In this document: piece by piece, positions 26,196 through 35,457 of the stretch
Layout: every line of letters begins with the position of its first letter
Position numbering within the stretch: the stretch's first letter is position 1
Assembly: GCA_041743085.1 (NCBI GenBank)
Contig: JBGTNL010000102.1
Span: 1-64,000, forward strand
DNA from: JAFMPW01 sp041743085
Lineage (GTDB): Bacteria; Bacteroidota; Bacteroidia; Flavobacteriales; Flavobacteriaceae
Length of the DNA stretch: 64,000 nucleotides
Reading direction: 5' to 3'
Translations under genes and position numbers: made by a program
The notes under the pieces: generated by a model
The model's input: the letters and a program-made list of their open reading frames with translations, nothing else
Database searches by the model: none
Told to the model about the DNA's origin: nothing

Positions 26196-27998
26196 CTATT
26201 CTAGCATGGATTCTAAGATCTCTTCTTCATTTTCTTTTTTGGAAAAGTTTACGGCGCATTCTATAAGTGCCAGATGGGAATAGGCCTGCGGAAAGTTCCC
26301 CAGCAATCTTTTTGACTTAAAATCAATATCTTCACTAAACAAGCCTAAATGATTACTATAGGTGAGCAATTGCTTGAAATGTTCCCTCGCCCTTTTCTTT
26401 TGCCCAATTTTAAAGAGACTGTTGATGAACCAGAAAGTGCAAACCGTAAATGATGAAGTGGGAAGCCCAAAATCATCTTCATTTTTATACCTGTACAGTA
26501 ATCCGTCGTTGGAAAGTTCCCTTTCAATTGCCATAACCGTACTTACGAATTTGGGATCCTTTGCGTCTATGCAGCCATAGGTTTCCATCAACAATACAGA
26601 GGCATCCAGATGTTTTGATCCGTATGATTGGGTAAACGCTCCTACTTCTTCGTTCCATGCATTCTTGTAAATATCATCCCAAATTTCTTTCTCAAGAGGC
26701 CGCCATTTTTCAACCTTATGAGTCTTTCCTAGAATTTCAGCCACTTTTATTGCCCTGTTCAATGCTGTCCAACACAGCACTTTGGAAAAGGTAAAGTGAT
26801 GGTCCTCGGTCCGAAATTCCCAAATGCCCTTGTCCGGTTCCTGCCAATGTTGGCTTACGATCCAGACGATCCCCTTGGTTAACGTCCACAGATCCTCGCC
26901 ATTCTCCATATCTGTTCTAAATTGCACCAACTGTTCATAAATGACATCCATTAGAATACCATAAATATCATTCTGCCGTTGCATATAGGCCGCGTTTCCC
27001 ACGCGCACGGGTTTGGAATTTTTATACCCCGACAAATGATCCAGAGTTTCCTCTGTAAGTCTTTTTTCCCCGTTTATCCCGTACATAATCTGAAGTTTCT
27101 CGGCCTTATCGGGTATCAAATTAATAATGAACTTAAGAAAATCCCTGGCCATTCTTTTATGTCCAAGTTCGGAAACAACCTTTATTACCATAGAAGCATC
27201 ACGGATCCAACAGAAGCGATAATCCCAATTACGAACTTCTCCAATGGTTTCCGGAATAGATGTGGTGGCCGCTGCCAATACGGCTCCCGATTTGTCATAA
27301 CTGAGCAGTTTCAGGGTTAAGGCACTCCGAATAATTTCTTCGTTAAACTCCCTGTAGGTAGGTGTTTTTGATATCCAATCCAGCCAATATACTTTTGTCC
27401 GCTCCAATTCCAGGAATATTTTCTGGGTTGTTGGAAGTAAAATTTTCTCGTTGTAGGAAAGAAGAAAATACCCATCCTCAGCTATCGCTAACTCTTCGCT
27501 TTCAACAATTTTTGATTTATCATAGGAGCTATATAGAAACACGGTATCAAACTTTTCCTTTTTTGTAAGGCTGGCAATAAAATCCTTCTTAATATAGGTT
27601 TTGGTTTTGCCCAGGGAATATACCAGTTTAGGATCGTAAAGCACTTTACATTTGGGGTTTCCGGAAATATATTTTATATACCTTATGATTTCGGGCGGAG
27701 CGTTATAACTCCCGTTCTCCTTATGATACCTCGGCATAAAATCATGCACTTCAAATACATCCTCCCCTTTCAAAAAATTAGTGATGAGGATATTGGTGCT
27801 GGGTTCATAACGTTGTGAAACTTTTACATCCTCTTCTACTATAATTTCAAAACTACCTCCAATTTTTTCATCGAGAATTTTTGCAAAAACCGATGAAGAA
27901 TCAAATTCCGGAAGACAGCACCAATCCAGAGACCCCGTTTTAGATATTAGTGCCGCACTCCTGCAATTTCCAATAATTCCGTAATTCAGATTGTCCAT
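26196..27998 (-). CDS. glycoside hydrolase family 15 (glucoamylase/trehalase-like)
   Basis: A 600-residue cytoplasmic GH15 protein with no signal peptide. The N-terminal beta-sandwich starts MDNLNYGIIGNCRSAALISK and has GSLDWCCLPEFDSSSVFAK, and the catalytic (alpha/alpha)6 barrel contains EVRNWDYRFCWIRDASMVI. The later LLGNFPQAYSHLALIE block is typical of the bacterial trehalase/glucodextranase-like branch. Several GH15 members of this branch hydrolyse trehalose; the divergent neighbour makes trehalose, which supports trehalase as the activity. The two genes share a 102-base intergenic region. Confidence 0.9.
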   Translation of the reverse strand: MDNLNYGIIGNCRSAALISKTGSLDWCCLPEFDSSSVFAKILDEKIGGSFEIIVEEDVKVSQRYEPSTNILITNFLKGEDVFEVHDFMPRYHKENGSYNAPPEIIRYIKYISGNPKCKVLYDPKLVYSLGKTKTYIKKDFIASLTKKEKFDTVFLYSSYDKSKIVESEELAIAEDGYFLLSYNEKILLPTTQKIFLELERTKVYWLDWISKTPTYREFNEEIIRSALTLKLLSYDKSGAVLAAATTSIPETIGEVRNWDYRFCWIRDASMVIKVVSELGHKRMARDFLKFIINLIPDKAEKLQIMYGINGEKRLTEETLDHLSGYKNSKPVRVGNAAYMQRQNDIYGILMDVIYEQLVQFRTDMENGEDLWTLTKGIVWIVSQHWQEPDKGIWEFRTEDHHFTFSKVLCWTALNRAIKVAEILGKTHKVEKWRPLEKEIWDDIYKNAWNEEVGAFTQSYGSKHLDASVLLMETYGCIDAKDPKFVSTVMAIERELSNDGLLYRYKNEDDFGLPTSSFTVCTFWFINSLFKIGQKKRAREHFKQLLTYSNHLGLFSEDIDFKSKRLLGNFPQAYSHLALIECAVNFSKKENEEEILESMLE

Positions 27999-28100
27999 TC
28001 TTTAATTATTCTCTAAATACTCCCGATAAGTTGGTTTTAAAGTGCAATTTGACGAAATTTAGAGAAATAAGAATCAAAAAAGGCCAAAAATATTTGTTTT

Positions 28101-30308
28101 ATGGGTAAAACTATCATAATCTCAAACAGACTCCCGGTACAGTTGCAAATCAGCAAGGGAACCATTAATGCGGTACCGAGTGTTGGGGGGCTTGCTACGG
28201 GGATGAAGTCTGTCCACTCGGGAGGTGATAGTCTTTGGATTGGATGGAGCGGGTTAACAGATGAAGAAATTCCCGAAGGGCTTGCGTCAAAGATAGATAA
28301 GGCTCTTGCTGATCATGGGGCGTCCAAAGTAAAGTTAACCACTGAAGAGGTAGATGGTTTTTACTATGGATTCAGCAACCGTACTATCTGGCCTTTGTTT
28401 CATTATTTTTTGGAGTATTCCGAGTTTGAGCTAGACAGTTGGAAGGTTTACAAAGCAGTGAACCAAAAATTTGCGGATGCCATTTTAGAAAAAGCGGATG
28501 AAGATGATATTATTTGGGTACATGATTATCAATTAATGCTTGTGCCACAAATGGTGCGAGAAAAACGCCCAAATATTTCCATAGGGTTCTTTCTTCATAT
28601 TCCCTTCCCTTCTTATGAGATTTTCAGGACATTACCCTGGCGGGAAGAGGTCTTGGAAGGCCTTTTGGGCTCCGATCTTATAGGATTTCACACCTATGAT
28701 TACGAACGTCATTTTTTGAGCTCCGTAAGAAGACTGCTCGGGCTTGAGGTTAGTTTTAATGATATATATGTAGAAAATCGGGTGGTGAAAGCCGATTCTT
28801 TTCCTATGGGGATCGATTATAAAAAATTCAGCGGCGCAGCGGCAGCCCATCAAAGAAATACGTCCGAGCAACAATCCGATCTGCAAAGAAGACTCAATAA
28901 TCACAAGGAGTCTACTCCGGACGCTAAGCTAATTTTATCCATTGACCGACTGGATTATACCAAGGGTATTGCCAAGCGGTTAAATGCATTTGAGTACTTC
29001 CTCAACAAATACCCCCAATATAAGGAGAAAGTACGCCTTATTATCCTCGCCGTCCCTTCCCGTTCCAATGTTCCCCAGTACCAGCTTCTGAAAAAAGAAG
29101 TGGATGAACTGGTGGGGCGTATCAACGGGGATTTTTCTACGGTAAGCTGGACACCCATCTGGTATTTTTACCGGTCTCTTCCTTTTGAAAATCTCATCGA
29201 CCTGTACACCTCGAGTAACATTGCCTGGCTTACCCCCATCCGCGACGGGATGAATCTCGTGGCAAAAGAATACATAGCAACGCGAACGGATCAAACCGGT
29301 GTTCTTATTTTGAGCGAAATGGCAGGAGCCGCAAATGAAATGAGTGAATCAATTCTTATTAACCCAAATAATTTTGAACAAATAGCTGAGGCCTTATATG
29401 AGGCGCTAAATATGCCTGTGGAAGAACAAAAATCACGAAATGCCGAACTACAAAAAAGACTGGAGCGCTACAATGTGGAGAAATGGGCTAATGATTTTAT
29501 GAATTCGCTTAAAGCCCAGAAAGACAGAGACGCGGAGAACATCTCCAAAAGGCTTACTGAAAACAGACTGAATGCGATCATTAAGGATTACAAAAAGTCC
29601 AAAAATAGATTGCTCTTTCTGGATTATGACGGTACACTTTCAGGATTTCAAGATGATCCTCAAAATGCAGGTCCGGACAAGGAGATATATGGGATATTAG
29701 ATTCCCTGGTAAATCAGTCGAACACGGATCTCTATATAATAAGTGGGCGGGACAAAGATACTTTTAGCAGGTGGTTCCTTCACAAGGCTTACAACATGAT
29801 AGTGGAACACGGGGTATGGATTTCGCAGGGAGGCGAGAATTTCAGGCTTATGGAAAATGTGAAAAATGACTGGATGAAAAAAATTCGCCCGGTTCTCGAA
29901 TCTTTTGTGGACAGAACGCCAGGTTCCTTTATTGAAGATAAGAACTATTCCCTGGCCTGGCATTACAGAAAAACCGATCCGGATTTTGGTAATCTCCGGG
30001 CAACGGAACTGGCTACGGTCCTCACCAGTTTAATCGGCACGGACGATCTGAGCGTGCTTTCAGGGAATAAAGTAGTGGAGATCAAGAGTAGTAACGTAAA
30101 CAAAGGCAGAGCGGCCCTTCGGATTCTGGGAGAAGACGAGTACGATTTCGTTTTTGCTATCGGGGATGACTGGACAGATGAGTTTATGTTTCAGGAACTT
30201 CCCGAGAGCACGGTTACCGTGAAGGTCGGTCGGCAAAAGACCCATGCCCGCTATTATGTGGATAACGTTATGAAGGTTAGGGAACTACTGAAGGGATTTG
30301 CAGATTAA
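28101..30308 (+). CDS. otsA/otsB: fused trehalose-6-phosphate synthase/trehalose-6-phosphatase
   Basis: A 735-residue bifunctional enzyme. The OtsA (GT20) part covers about 1-470, with GGLATGMKSVHSGGDSLWIG, IIWVHDYQLMLVPQMVRE, SIDRLDYTKGIAKRL and PIRDGMNLVAKEYIA. The OtsB part covers about 495-735, a HAD phosphatase with LFLDYDGTLSGF (nucleophile Asp508, Asp510) and AIGDDWTDEFMF. It makes trehalose from UDP-glucose and glucose 6-phosphate in the cytoplasm. It is divergent from the GH15 gene, giving a synthesis/hydrolysis pair suited to osmotic or stress turnover of trehalose. No obvious operator was seen in the 102-base gap. Confidence 0.96.
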   Translation: MGKTIIISNRLPVQLQISKGTINAVPSVGGLATGMKSVHSGGDSLWIGWSGLTDEEIPEGLASKIDKALADHGASKVKLTTEEVDGFYYGFSNRTIWPLFHYFLEYSEFELDSWKVYKAVNQKFADAILEKADEDDIIWVHDYQLMLVPQMVREKRPNISIGFFLHIPFPSYEIFRTLPWREEVLEGLLGSDLIGFHTYDYERHFLSSVRRLLGLEVSFNDIYVENRVVKADSFPMGIDYKKFSGAAAAHQRNTSEQQSDLQRRLNNHKESTPDAKLILSIDRLDYTKGIAKRLNAFEYFLNKYPQYKEKVRLIILAVPSRSNVPQYQLLKKEVDELVGRINGDFSTVSWTPIWYFYRSLPFENLIDLYTSSNIAWLTPIRDGMNLVAKEYIATRTDQTGVLILSEMAGAANEMSESILINPNNFEQIAEALYEALNMPVEEQKSRNAELQKRLERYNVEKWANDFMNSLKAQKDRDAENISKRLTENRLNAIIKDYKKSKNRLLFLDYDGTLSGFQDDPQNAGPDKEIYGILDSLVNQSNTDLYIISGRDKDTFSRWFLHKAYNMIVEHGVWISQGGENFRLMENVKNDWMKKIRPVLESFVDRTPGSFIEDKNYSLAWHYRKTDPDFGNLRATELATVLTSLIGTDDLSVLSGNKVVEIKSSNVNKGRAALRILGEDEYDFVFAIGDDWTDEFMFQELPESTVTVKVGRQKTHARYYVDNVMKVRELLKGFAD

Positions 30309-30355
30309 ATCCAGTATTATTTCCAAGTGCTACACCAATTTAAAATAATAAACGA

Positions 30356-31690
30356 ATGACATACCGTATTATAATTCTACTGCTCCTTTCAATGTCTTCG
30401 CTTTGCGCTCAGACCGATACCCGCTTGTATGATATCATTGATGCCGTTTCTACGGAGCGCATTAAGGCTGATATTACCGAATTGGCAAATTTTGGCACCC
30501 GGCATACCTTGAGCGACACGGTATCCCAAACCCGGGGGATTGGCGCTGCCCGGAGATGGATAAAAAGTGAGTTTGATAAAACATCCGCGGCCTGCAACGG
30601 ATGTTTGGAGGTTTTCTATCAAAAAGACCTGGTAAAAAAAGGCGAGAATGAAAGGATTGTCCATGACGTCTGGGTGGTAAATGTTGTCGCTCTTCAACGA
30701 GGCACTAAATACCCTAACCGTTTTATGATCATGAGCGGGGATATAGATTCCCGGGTGAGTGATCCAACCAACTTTACCTCAGATTCTCCGGGCGCTAACG
30801 ATAATGCCAGCGGCATGGCGGGCACCATGGAGGCCGCCCGGGTACTCTCTAAGTATAATTTCGATAGCAGTATCATTTATGTTGGGTTGTCAGGCGAAGA
30901 ACAGGGTTTGTTTGGCGGCAAAGGCCTGGTTGCTTACGCCAAGGAAAAGGGATGGGAGATCACCGGTATTATGAATAATGATATGATAGGAAATATTTCC
31001 GGGGTAGATGGCGTTGTAAGCAATAGGGATTTCAGAATTTTCTCGGAACCCGTACCGCCAACAGAAACAGGGGAACAACGAAAGGCAAGGCGATTTTATG
31101 GCGGAGAAGTAGATGGTATTTCGAGGCAATTGGCGCGGTATGTTCATAAAACAACAAAAAGATATATGCCCGAAATGAATCCTATGATGATTTACAGATT
31201 GGACCGTTTTGGACGAGGTGGGCATCACAGGCCATTCAATGATGCAGGTTTTGCCGGAATTCGGATCATGGAGGCTCATGAGAATTATACCCAGCAGCAT
31301 CAGGATATCCGGGTGGAGGACGGAATTGCCTACGGCGATGTATTGGAGCACGTTAATTTTGATTACGCCAGGAAACTCACAGCTGTTAACGCTATTAATC
31401 TGGCTTCCTTGGCCTGGGCTCCGGCCGCGCCTAAAGAAGTGAAGATCGGAGGTATCGTTGAACCCTCTGCCAAACTTAAATGGAGCAAAGTAGACGGGGC
31501 AGCCGGCTATAAAGTATATTGGCGAGACACTACGTCCCCGTATTGGGATCATAGTGTAGTTGTCGGGGATGTTACAGAACATACGCTGGAAGGAATTGTC
31601 ATTGATAATTTTTTCTTTGGGATTGCTGCTCTTGGTGCCAATGGCCATGAAAGTCCGGTCGTTTTTCCCAATGGGATTTTTAGGGAATAA
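30356..31690 (+). CDS. secreted M28-family metallopeptidase with C-terminal Fn3-like domain
   Basis: A 444-residue protein with a signal peptide (MTYRIIILLLLSMSSLCAQ). The M28 aminopeptidase-like domain has SPGANDNASGMAGTMEAARV (metal-bridging Asp) and GLSGEEQGLFGGKGL (catalytic Glu pair). Where most M28 enzymes have an HxD motif, this protein has SGDIDSRV, with Asp in the His position, as I recall for this flavobacterial branch. From about 350 a fibronectin III-like domain follows (KLKWSKVDGAAGYKVYWRD). It should act outside the cytoplasm on peptides. It is the first of three exported metallopeptidases. Confidence 0.9.
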   Translation: MTYRIIILLLLSMSSLCAQTDTRLYDIIDAVSTERIKADITELANFGTRHTLSDTVSQTRGIGAARRWIKSEFDKTSAACNGCLEVFYQKDLVKKGENERIVHDVWVVNVVALQRGTKYPNRFMIMSGDIDSRVSDPTNFTSDSPGANDNASGMAGTMEAARVLSKYNFDSSIIYVGLSGEEQGLFGGKGLVAYAKEKGWEITGIMNNDMIGNISGVDGVVSNRDFRIFSEPVPPTETGEQRKARRFYGGEVDGISRQLARYVHKTTKRYMPEMNPMMIYRLDRFGRGGHHRPFNDAGFAGIRIMEAHENYTQQHQDIRVEDGIAYGDVLEHVNFDYARKLTAVNAINLASLAWAPAAPKEVKIGGIVEPSAKLKWSKVDGAAGYKVYWRDTTSPYWDHSVVVGDVTEHTLEGIVIDNFFFGIAALGANGHESPVVFPNGIFRE

Positions 31691-31709
31691 ATGGCTAAAC
31701 CCCAGGGCA

Positions 31710-31840
31710 TCCCGATAGCTATCGGGACCGGGCCCAATAGAAGGAATCTACCCAAGGGTCGAGGTAGTAAACCTAGACCCCGCTGAAAAAGCGGGGTTGG
31801 TTCAACCATCCATTTTTACCGCTCCCGCTAAAAAGCGGGA
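31710..31840. repeat. cluster of palindromic hairpins
   Basis: Three palindromes lie between two genes: TCCCGATAGCTATCGGGA at 31710-31727, ACCCCGC/GCGGGGT with a 7-base loop at 31777-31797, and TCCCGCT/AGCGGGA with an AAAA loop at 31823-31840. The first recurs exactly at 33348-33365. They are REP-like and may stop or protect transcripts. Confidence 0.65.
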
Positions 31841-31877
31841 TTGTTAAAATGGGGTTTCACTAATAAAAGAAGTTATA

Positions 31878-33191
31878 ATGAAAACCTGCTATTGGTGCAT
31901 TGTGTTTAGCCTGTTACTTGCAGGTCTTTATAATTCGTGTAGGAACCGAAGCCATTCCGATAACAGTGGACTTTTATTGCCCGATGTTAACGAGTTGTTT
32001 GAAAATTACGAGCAGGTGGACAGCACAAAATCCTACGACGATTTTGCAGAGAAACTTGTGGAGGCCAACCGGGATCTTCAGGCTTCTGAAATGTATGTGG
32101 AGGCAGCGTCGCTATACCACCTGGCCGGAGAGGATGACGAGGTCATCACACTCCTGCACAAGGCCATAAACAGAGGCATGGCAAATCCTAAAATTCTTTC
32201 GAAATTCCCTGGCTTCAGTACTAACCTGCAGAACTCTGAGGGAAAGCGGCTTAAAAAAAGGCTCGACTCCATTCAGGAAAAATTGAAAGACATCTCCCAT
32301 TTCAGCCTGGAAATGGGAGCTATGAACCAATTTTGGGATTATTTTGAAAGGGCCAAAAGAGATACCACTCAGGCAAAGGCCATCTTCAAAGACTTCATTT
32401 TTGACGGACCAAGAGAAATTCGGGATTTTTACGTGGTGCGCTATAATAACCTTGATAATATGTATGGGCAAATGATCAATGCTGCCCCGAACTATTATAC
32501 ATATTTAAAAGAACAATTCTCTCCGGACAGCCTCAATGCCCTTAAATCCAGAACGGCGGAATGGATGCGCAATTTTAAGGAATATTACCCCCAGGCAGTA
32601 TTTCCCAAAGTCTTTGTTGTTCCCGGCATCCTTAACTCAGGCGGTACCGCAACGGAAATGGGCCTGTTTGTGGGTGGGGATATGTATGGGAGATCGAAAA
32701 ATATGCCTACAGAGGGACTGACGGATTGGCAAAAGGGAGCGCTCATGAAGTTTTCGGATCTCCCGGGGCTTACGATACACGAACTAATGCACTTTCAGCA
32801 AAATTACAGGGATACGAAACATACGGATACCGTACTTGAAGGTATTATCGGTGAAGGTGTTTGTGATTTCCTTGTAGAACTATCCTCGGGGGAAGAATTA
32901 AAAAATACAAATATAACCTACCTCAAAAACCTCCAAAATAGGCAACGAATACTTGATGATCTGAAGGATGACCTATTCCAGGATGATAATTCGAAGTGGT
33001 TATATAATGGAGGTGCAATTGAAGACAGGCCCCATGACCTTGGCTATACCATGGGCTATCTCATTACCAAATCCTACTTTGAAAATCAGGAAAATAAACA
33101 AATGGCGGTTTACGAACTTCTGAATACGGATGACTTTACAAGGATACTTAGGGGAAGTGATTACGCCACTCTATTGAATGAATCACTCTGA
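31878..33191 (+). CDS. lipoprotein with DUF2268-like zinc-protease motif
   Basis: A 437-residue protein. Residues 1-22 form a signal peptide ending GLYNSC, which fits a lipobox loosely with Cys21. A helical, TPR-like stretch follows (about 55-130). The C-terminal half has a HELMH zinc motif (His301, Glu302, His305) in TIHELMHFQQNY, then EGIIGEGVCDFL, which fits a distal metal-binding Glu. This pattern resembles the DUF2268/GldB-related putative proteases of Bacteroidota. Substrate unknown. It lies between M28 and M1 peptidase genes on the same strand, but repeat-filled gaps on both sides argue against a single operon. Confidence 0.75.
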   Translation: MKTCYWCIVFSLLLAGLYNSCRNRSHSDNSGLLLPDVNELFENYEQVDSTKSYDDFAEKLVEANRDLQASEMYVEAASLYHLAGEDDEVITLLHKAINRGMANPKILSKFPGFSTNLQNSEGKRLKKRLDSIQEKLKDISHFSLEMGAMNQFWDYFERAKRDTTQAKAIFKDFIFDGPREIRDFYVVRYNNLDNMYGQMINAAPNYYTYLKEQFSPDSLNALKSRTAEWMRNFKEYYPQAVFPKVFVVPGILNSGGTATEMGLFVGGDMYGRSKNMPTEGLTDWQKGALMKFSDLPGLTIHELMHFQQNYRDTKHTDTVLEGIIGEGVCDFLVELSSGEELKNTNITYLKNLQNRQRILDDLKDDLFQDDNSKWLYNGGAIEDRPHDLGYTMGYLITKSYFENQENKQMAVYELLNTDDFTRILRGSDYATLLNESL

Positions 33192-33539
33192 CATTCAGGG
33201 GAAAGACCATAAAGGAATATGGCAAGAAATTTGAGTAATAGGGTATTAGCGGGGGCCAAACATGCCTTTAGGGGCCTCTAATAACTCCGTTTGGAATGAT
33301 AACGCGGGGATTTTTTTCAGATACAAGGCACCAAAAGCGGAGTTTAGTCCCGATAGCTATCGGGAAGTATTTTGGCAACAAAGTAGCTGGGAAAAAGAAC
33401 AAGTTGGCAACCAAAGTAGGGTTTTAGAGATGCCCCTTAGAAGGAAAAGTATCGAAGGCCCTGAATTACCCTAGAAAATTACCGGTGCCGGGACCGTAGA
33501 AAATTTGCTATCGATTTTAATTGTTGACAGTTTATCGCT
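33192..33539. other. intergenic stretch without a convincing gene
   Basis: A 70-codon open frame at 33262-33474 has no family resemblance and overlaps a palindrome, so I do not count it as a gene. The only clear structure is TCCCGATAGCTATCGGGA at 33348-33365, an exact second copy of the one at 31710-31727. Confidence 0.5.
33348..33365. repeat. 18-bp palindrome TCCCGATAGCTATCGGGA, second copy
   Basis: A perfect palindrome identical to 31710-31727, so the two copies bracket the DUF2268-like gene. No T-run follows, so it is not a standard terminator. Confidence 0.7.
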
Positions 33540-35174
33540 ATGACACATAAACAAGTTATTGTTATCATTCTTATGCTGACCGCTGTAACTACGGCAAGGA
33601 GTCAAATATTTACGGCGCAAGATACCCTCAGGGGTAGCATTACGCCCGAAAGAGCCTGGTGGGATCTAAATTACTATGATTTGGATGTAACGGTGAATCC
33701 GGGTGAAAAGTTCATCTCGGGAAGTAATAAAATCAGGTATACGGTATTGGATGAAAAGCAGGTTCTCCAGGTAGATCTGCAACCTCCCATGAAAATTGAG
33801 AAAATAACTCAGGAGGGTCGGGAATTAGCTTATGAATCCAATGGAAATGTACACTATGTAACTCTTCAAAAGCCTCAGAAAAAAGGAGATTTAAACGAAC
33901 TTGTTATTCGCTTTTCCGGCCATCCGAGAGAAGCCATACGTGCACCTTGGGACGGAGGATTTTCGTGGAAAAAAGATGAAAATAGAAAGGATTTTATCGC
34001 AACCTCAAATCAGGGACTGGGTGCAAGCGTTTGGTGGCCTAACAAGGATCATATGTACGATGAGGTAGACAGTATGGCGATCAGCATTACGGCACCAAAG
34101 CAACTCGTGAGCGTGGCGAACGGGCGCTTAAAGGGAATAGACGAAAAGGACAGTACGAGTACCTCTCATTGGATGGTTAAGAATCCGATCAACAATTATG
34201 GCGTGAATGTCAACATTGGGGATTATGTGCATTTTGACGAGAAATATAAAGGAGAAAAAGGAATCCTGGACATGGACTATTACGTACTTCGGGATCATCT
34301 GGAGGAAGCCAGGGAACAGTTTAAGCAGGTACCCATGATGATGGAGGCCTTTGAGCATTGGTTTGGCCCCTACCCTTTTTATGAAGACAGTTTTAAATTG
34401 GTTGAGGTGCCTTATTTGGGTATGGAGCATCAAAGTTCTGTCACCTACGGCAACAAATACCAAAATGGCTACCTCGGACATGACCTTTCGGGAAGTGGAT
34501 GGGGACTGAAATTCGATTTTATTATCATTCATGAAGGAGGTCACGAATGGTTCGCCAATAACATTACTTACAGGGATATTGCGGATATGTGGATCCATGA
34601 GGGATTTACCGCCTATGCAGAAAACCTGTACCTCGATTATCACTATGGGAAGGAAGCTGCCCAGGCCTATGTCCTTGGAACCAGGGCCAACATTCAGAAT
34701 GACCTGGCTATTATCGGCAAATATAATTTAAACAACAGGGGCTCCGGAGATATGTACTACAAGGGAGCGAATATGTTGCACACTTTGAGGCAGCTTGTAG
34801 AAGATGATGAAAAATGGCGACAGATCTTAAGAGGTCTTAATACCACTTTTTATCATCAGACCGTAACCACGCAGCAAATAGAAGATTATATCGGCAAGGA
34901 AACCGGCAAAGATCTTTCGGCTTTTTTTGATCAGTACTTAAGGACTACTGATATTCCTGTGTTGGAATATCAATTGGATGGAAAAAACATTAAGTACAGA
35001 TACACCCACATAGTTCCTGAATTCGATATGCCGGTACGTATGTTTATAGAAGAAAAATCCCAATGGCTTTTTCCCGGTTCCGAATGGAAAACAGAAGCCC
35101 TGAAAGGTGATCCTGAAACGGTAAAAATTGACAGTAATTTTTACATTTATCCTGAGCGGTTATCACTAGAGTGA
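33540..35174 (+). CDS. secreted M1-family metallopeptidase
   Basis: A 544-residue protein with a signal peptide (MTHKQVIVIILMLTAVTTARSQ). The N-terminal beta domain is that of M1 aminopeptidases. YLGMEHQSSVTYG corresponds to the GxMEN substrate-binding motif with a variation (GMEHQ). HEGGHEWFANN (His331, His335) is the zinc motif and IHEGFTAYAENLYLDY supplies the third ligand Glu about 19 residues on. It lacks the long C-terminal helical domain of the large M1 enzymes, as is common in Bacteroidota. It probably trims peptides in the periplasm or outside. Confidence 0.93.
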   Translation: MTHKQVIVIILMLTAVTTARSQIFTAQDTLRGSITPERAWWDLNYYDLDVTVNPGEKFISGSNKIRYTVLDEKQVLQVDLQPPMKIEKITQEGRELAYESNGNVHYVTLQKPQKKGDLNELVIRFSGHPREAIRAPWDGGFSWKKDENRKDFIATSNQGLGASVWWPNKDHMYDEVDSMAISITAPKQLVSVANGRLKGIDEKDSTSTSHWMVKNPINNYGVNVNIGDYVHFDEKYKGEKGILDMDYYVLRDHLEEAREQFKQVPMMMEAFEHWFGPYPFYEDSFKLVEVPYLGMEHQSSVTYGNKYQNGYLGHDLSGSGWGLKFDFIIIHEGGHEWFANNITYRDIADMWIHEGFTAYAENLYLDYHYGKEAAQAYVLGTRANIQNDLAIIGKYNLNNRGSGDMYYKGANMLHTLRQLVEDDEKWRQILRGLNTTFYHQTVTTQQIEDYIGKETGKDLSAFFDQYLRTTDIPVLEYQLDGKNIKYRYTHIVPEFDMPVRMFIEEKSQWLFPGSEWKTEALKGDPETVKIDSNFYIYPERLSLE

Positions 35175-35330
35175 TCTTAATTCCCCGAAGGCAGAGGATC
35201 CCGTAACAGCTCATCTCCTTTATGCATTGTGCATCCCACGATGCCGCAGAAAACTACAGAGGAATGCATAAAGTGCCGGGTGGTCAGTTCAAAAATATAG
35301 ACCGTTTGAAAAACCCCGAAAATTTACACA

Positions 35331-35437
35331 ACCCCTCCGCCTGCGGCACCTCCCAGTGACAGGGGAGGGCTTTTAAGTCCTATATTTCCGCGAAAAGGTG
35401 TAACCAGGGGGGGCCCCCTCCTTCTAAAAAGGAGGGG
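35331..35437. repeat. GC-rich repeats in the convergent gap
   Basis: ACCCCTCCGCCTGCGGCACC at 35331-35350 recurs with one mismatch at 41436-41455. At 35415-35437 the inverted pair CCCCTCCTT/AAGGAGGGG encloses CTAAA, a strong hairpin between two genes transcribed towards each other. It may act as a two-way terminator although the T-runs are short. Confidence 0.55.
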
Positions 35438-35457
35438 TGCCGATAGGCGGGGTGGTC

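Noticed and set aside
33262..33474. 70-codon open frame in the gap before the M1 peptidase gene
   Set aside because: No family resemblance, it spans a palindromic repeat, and its composition is not protein-like.
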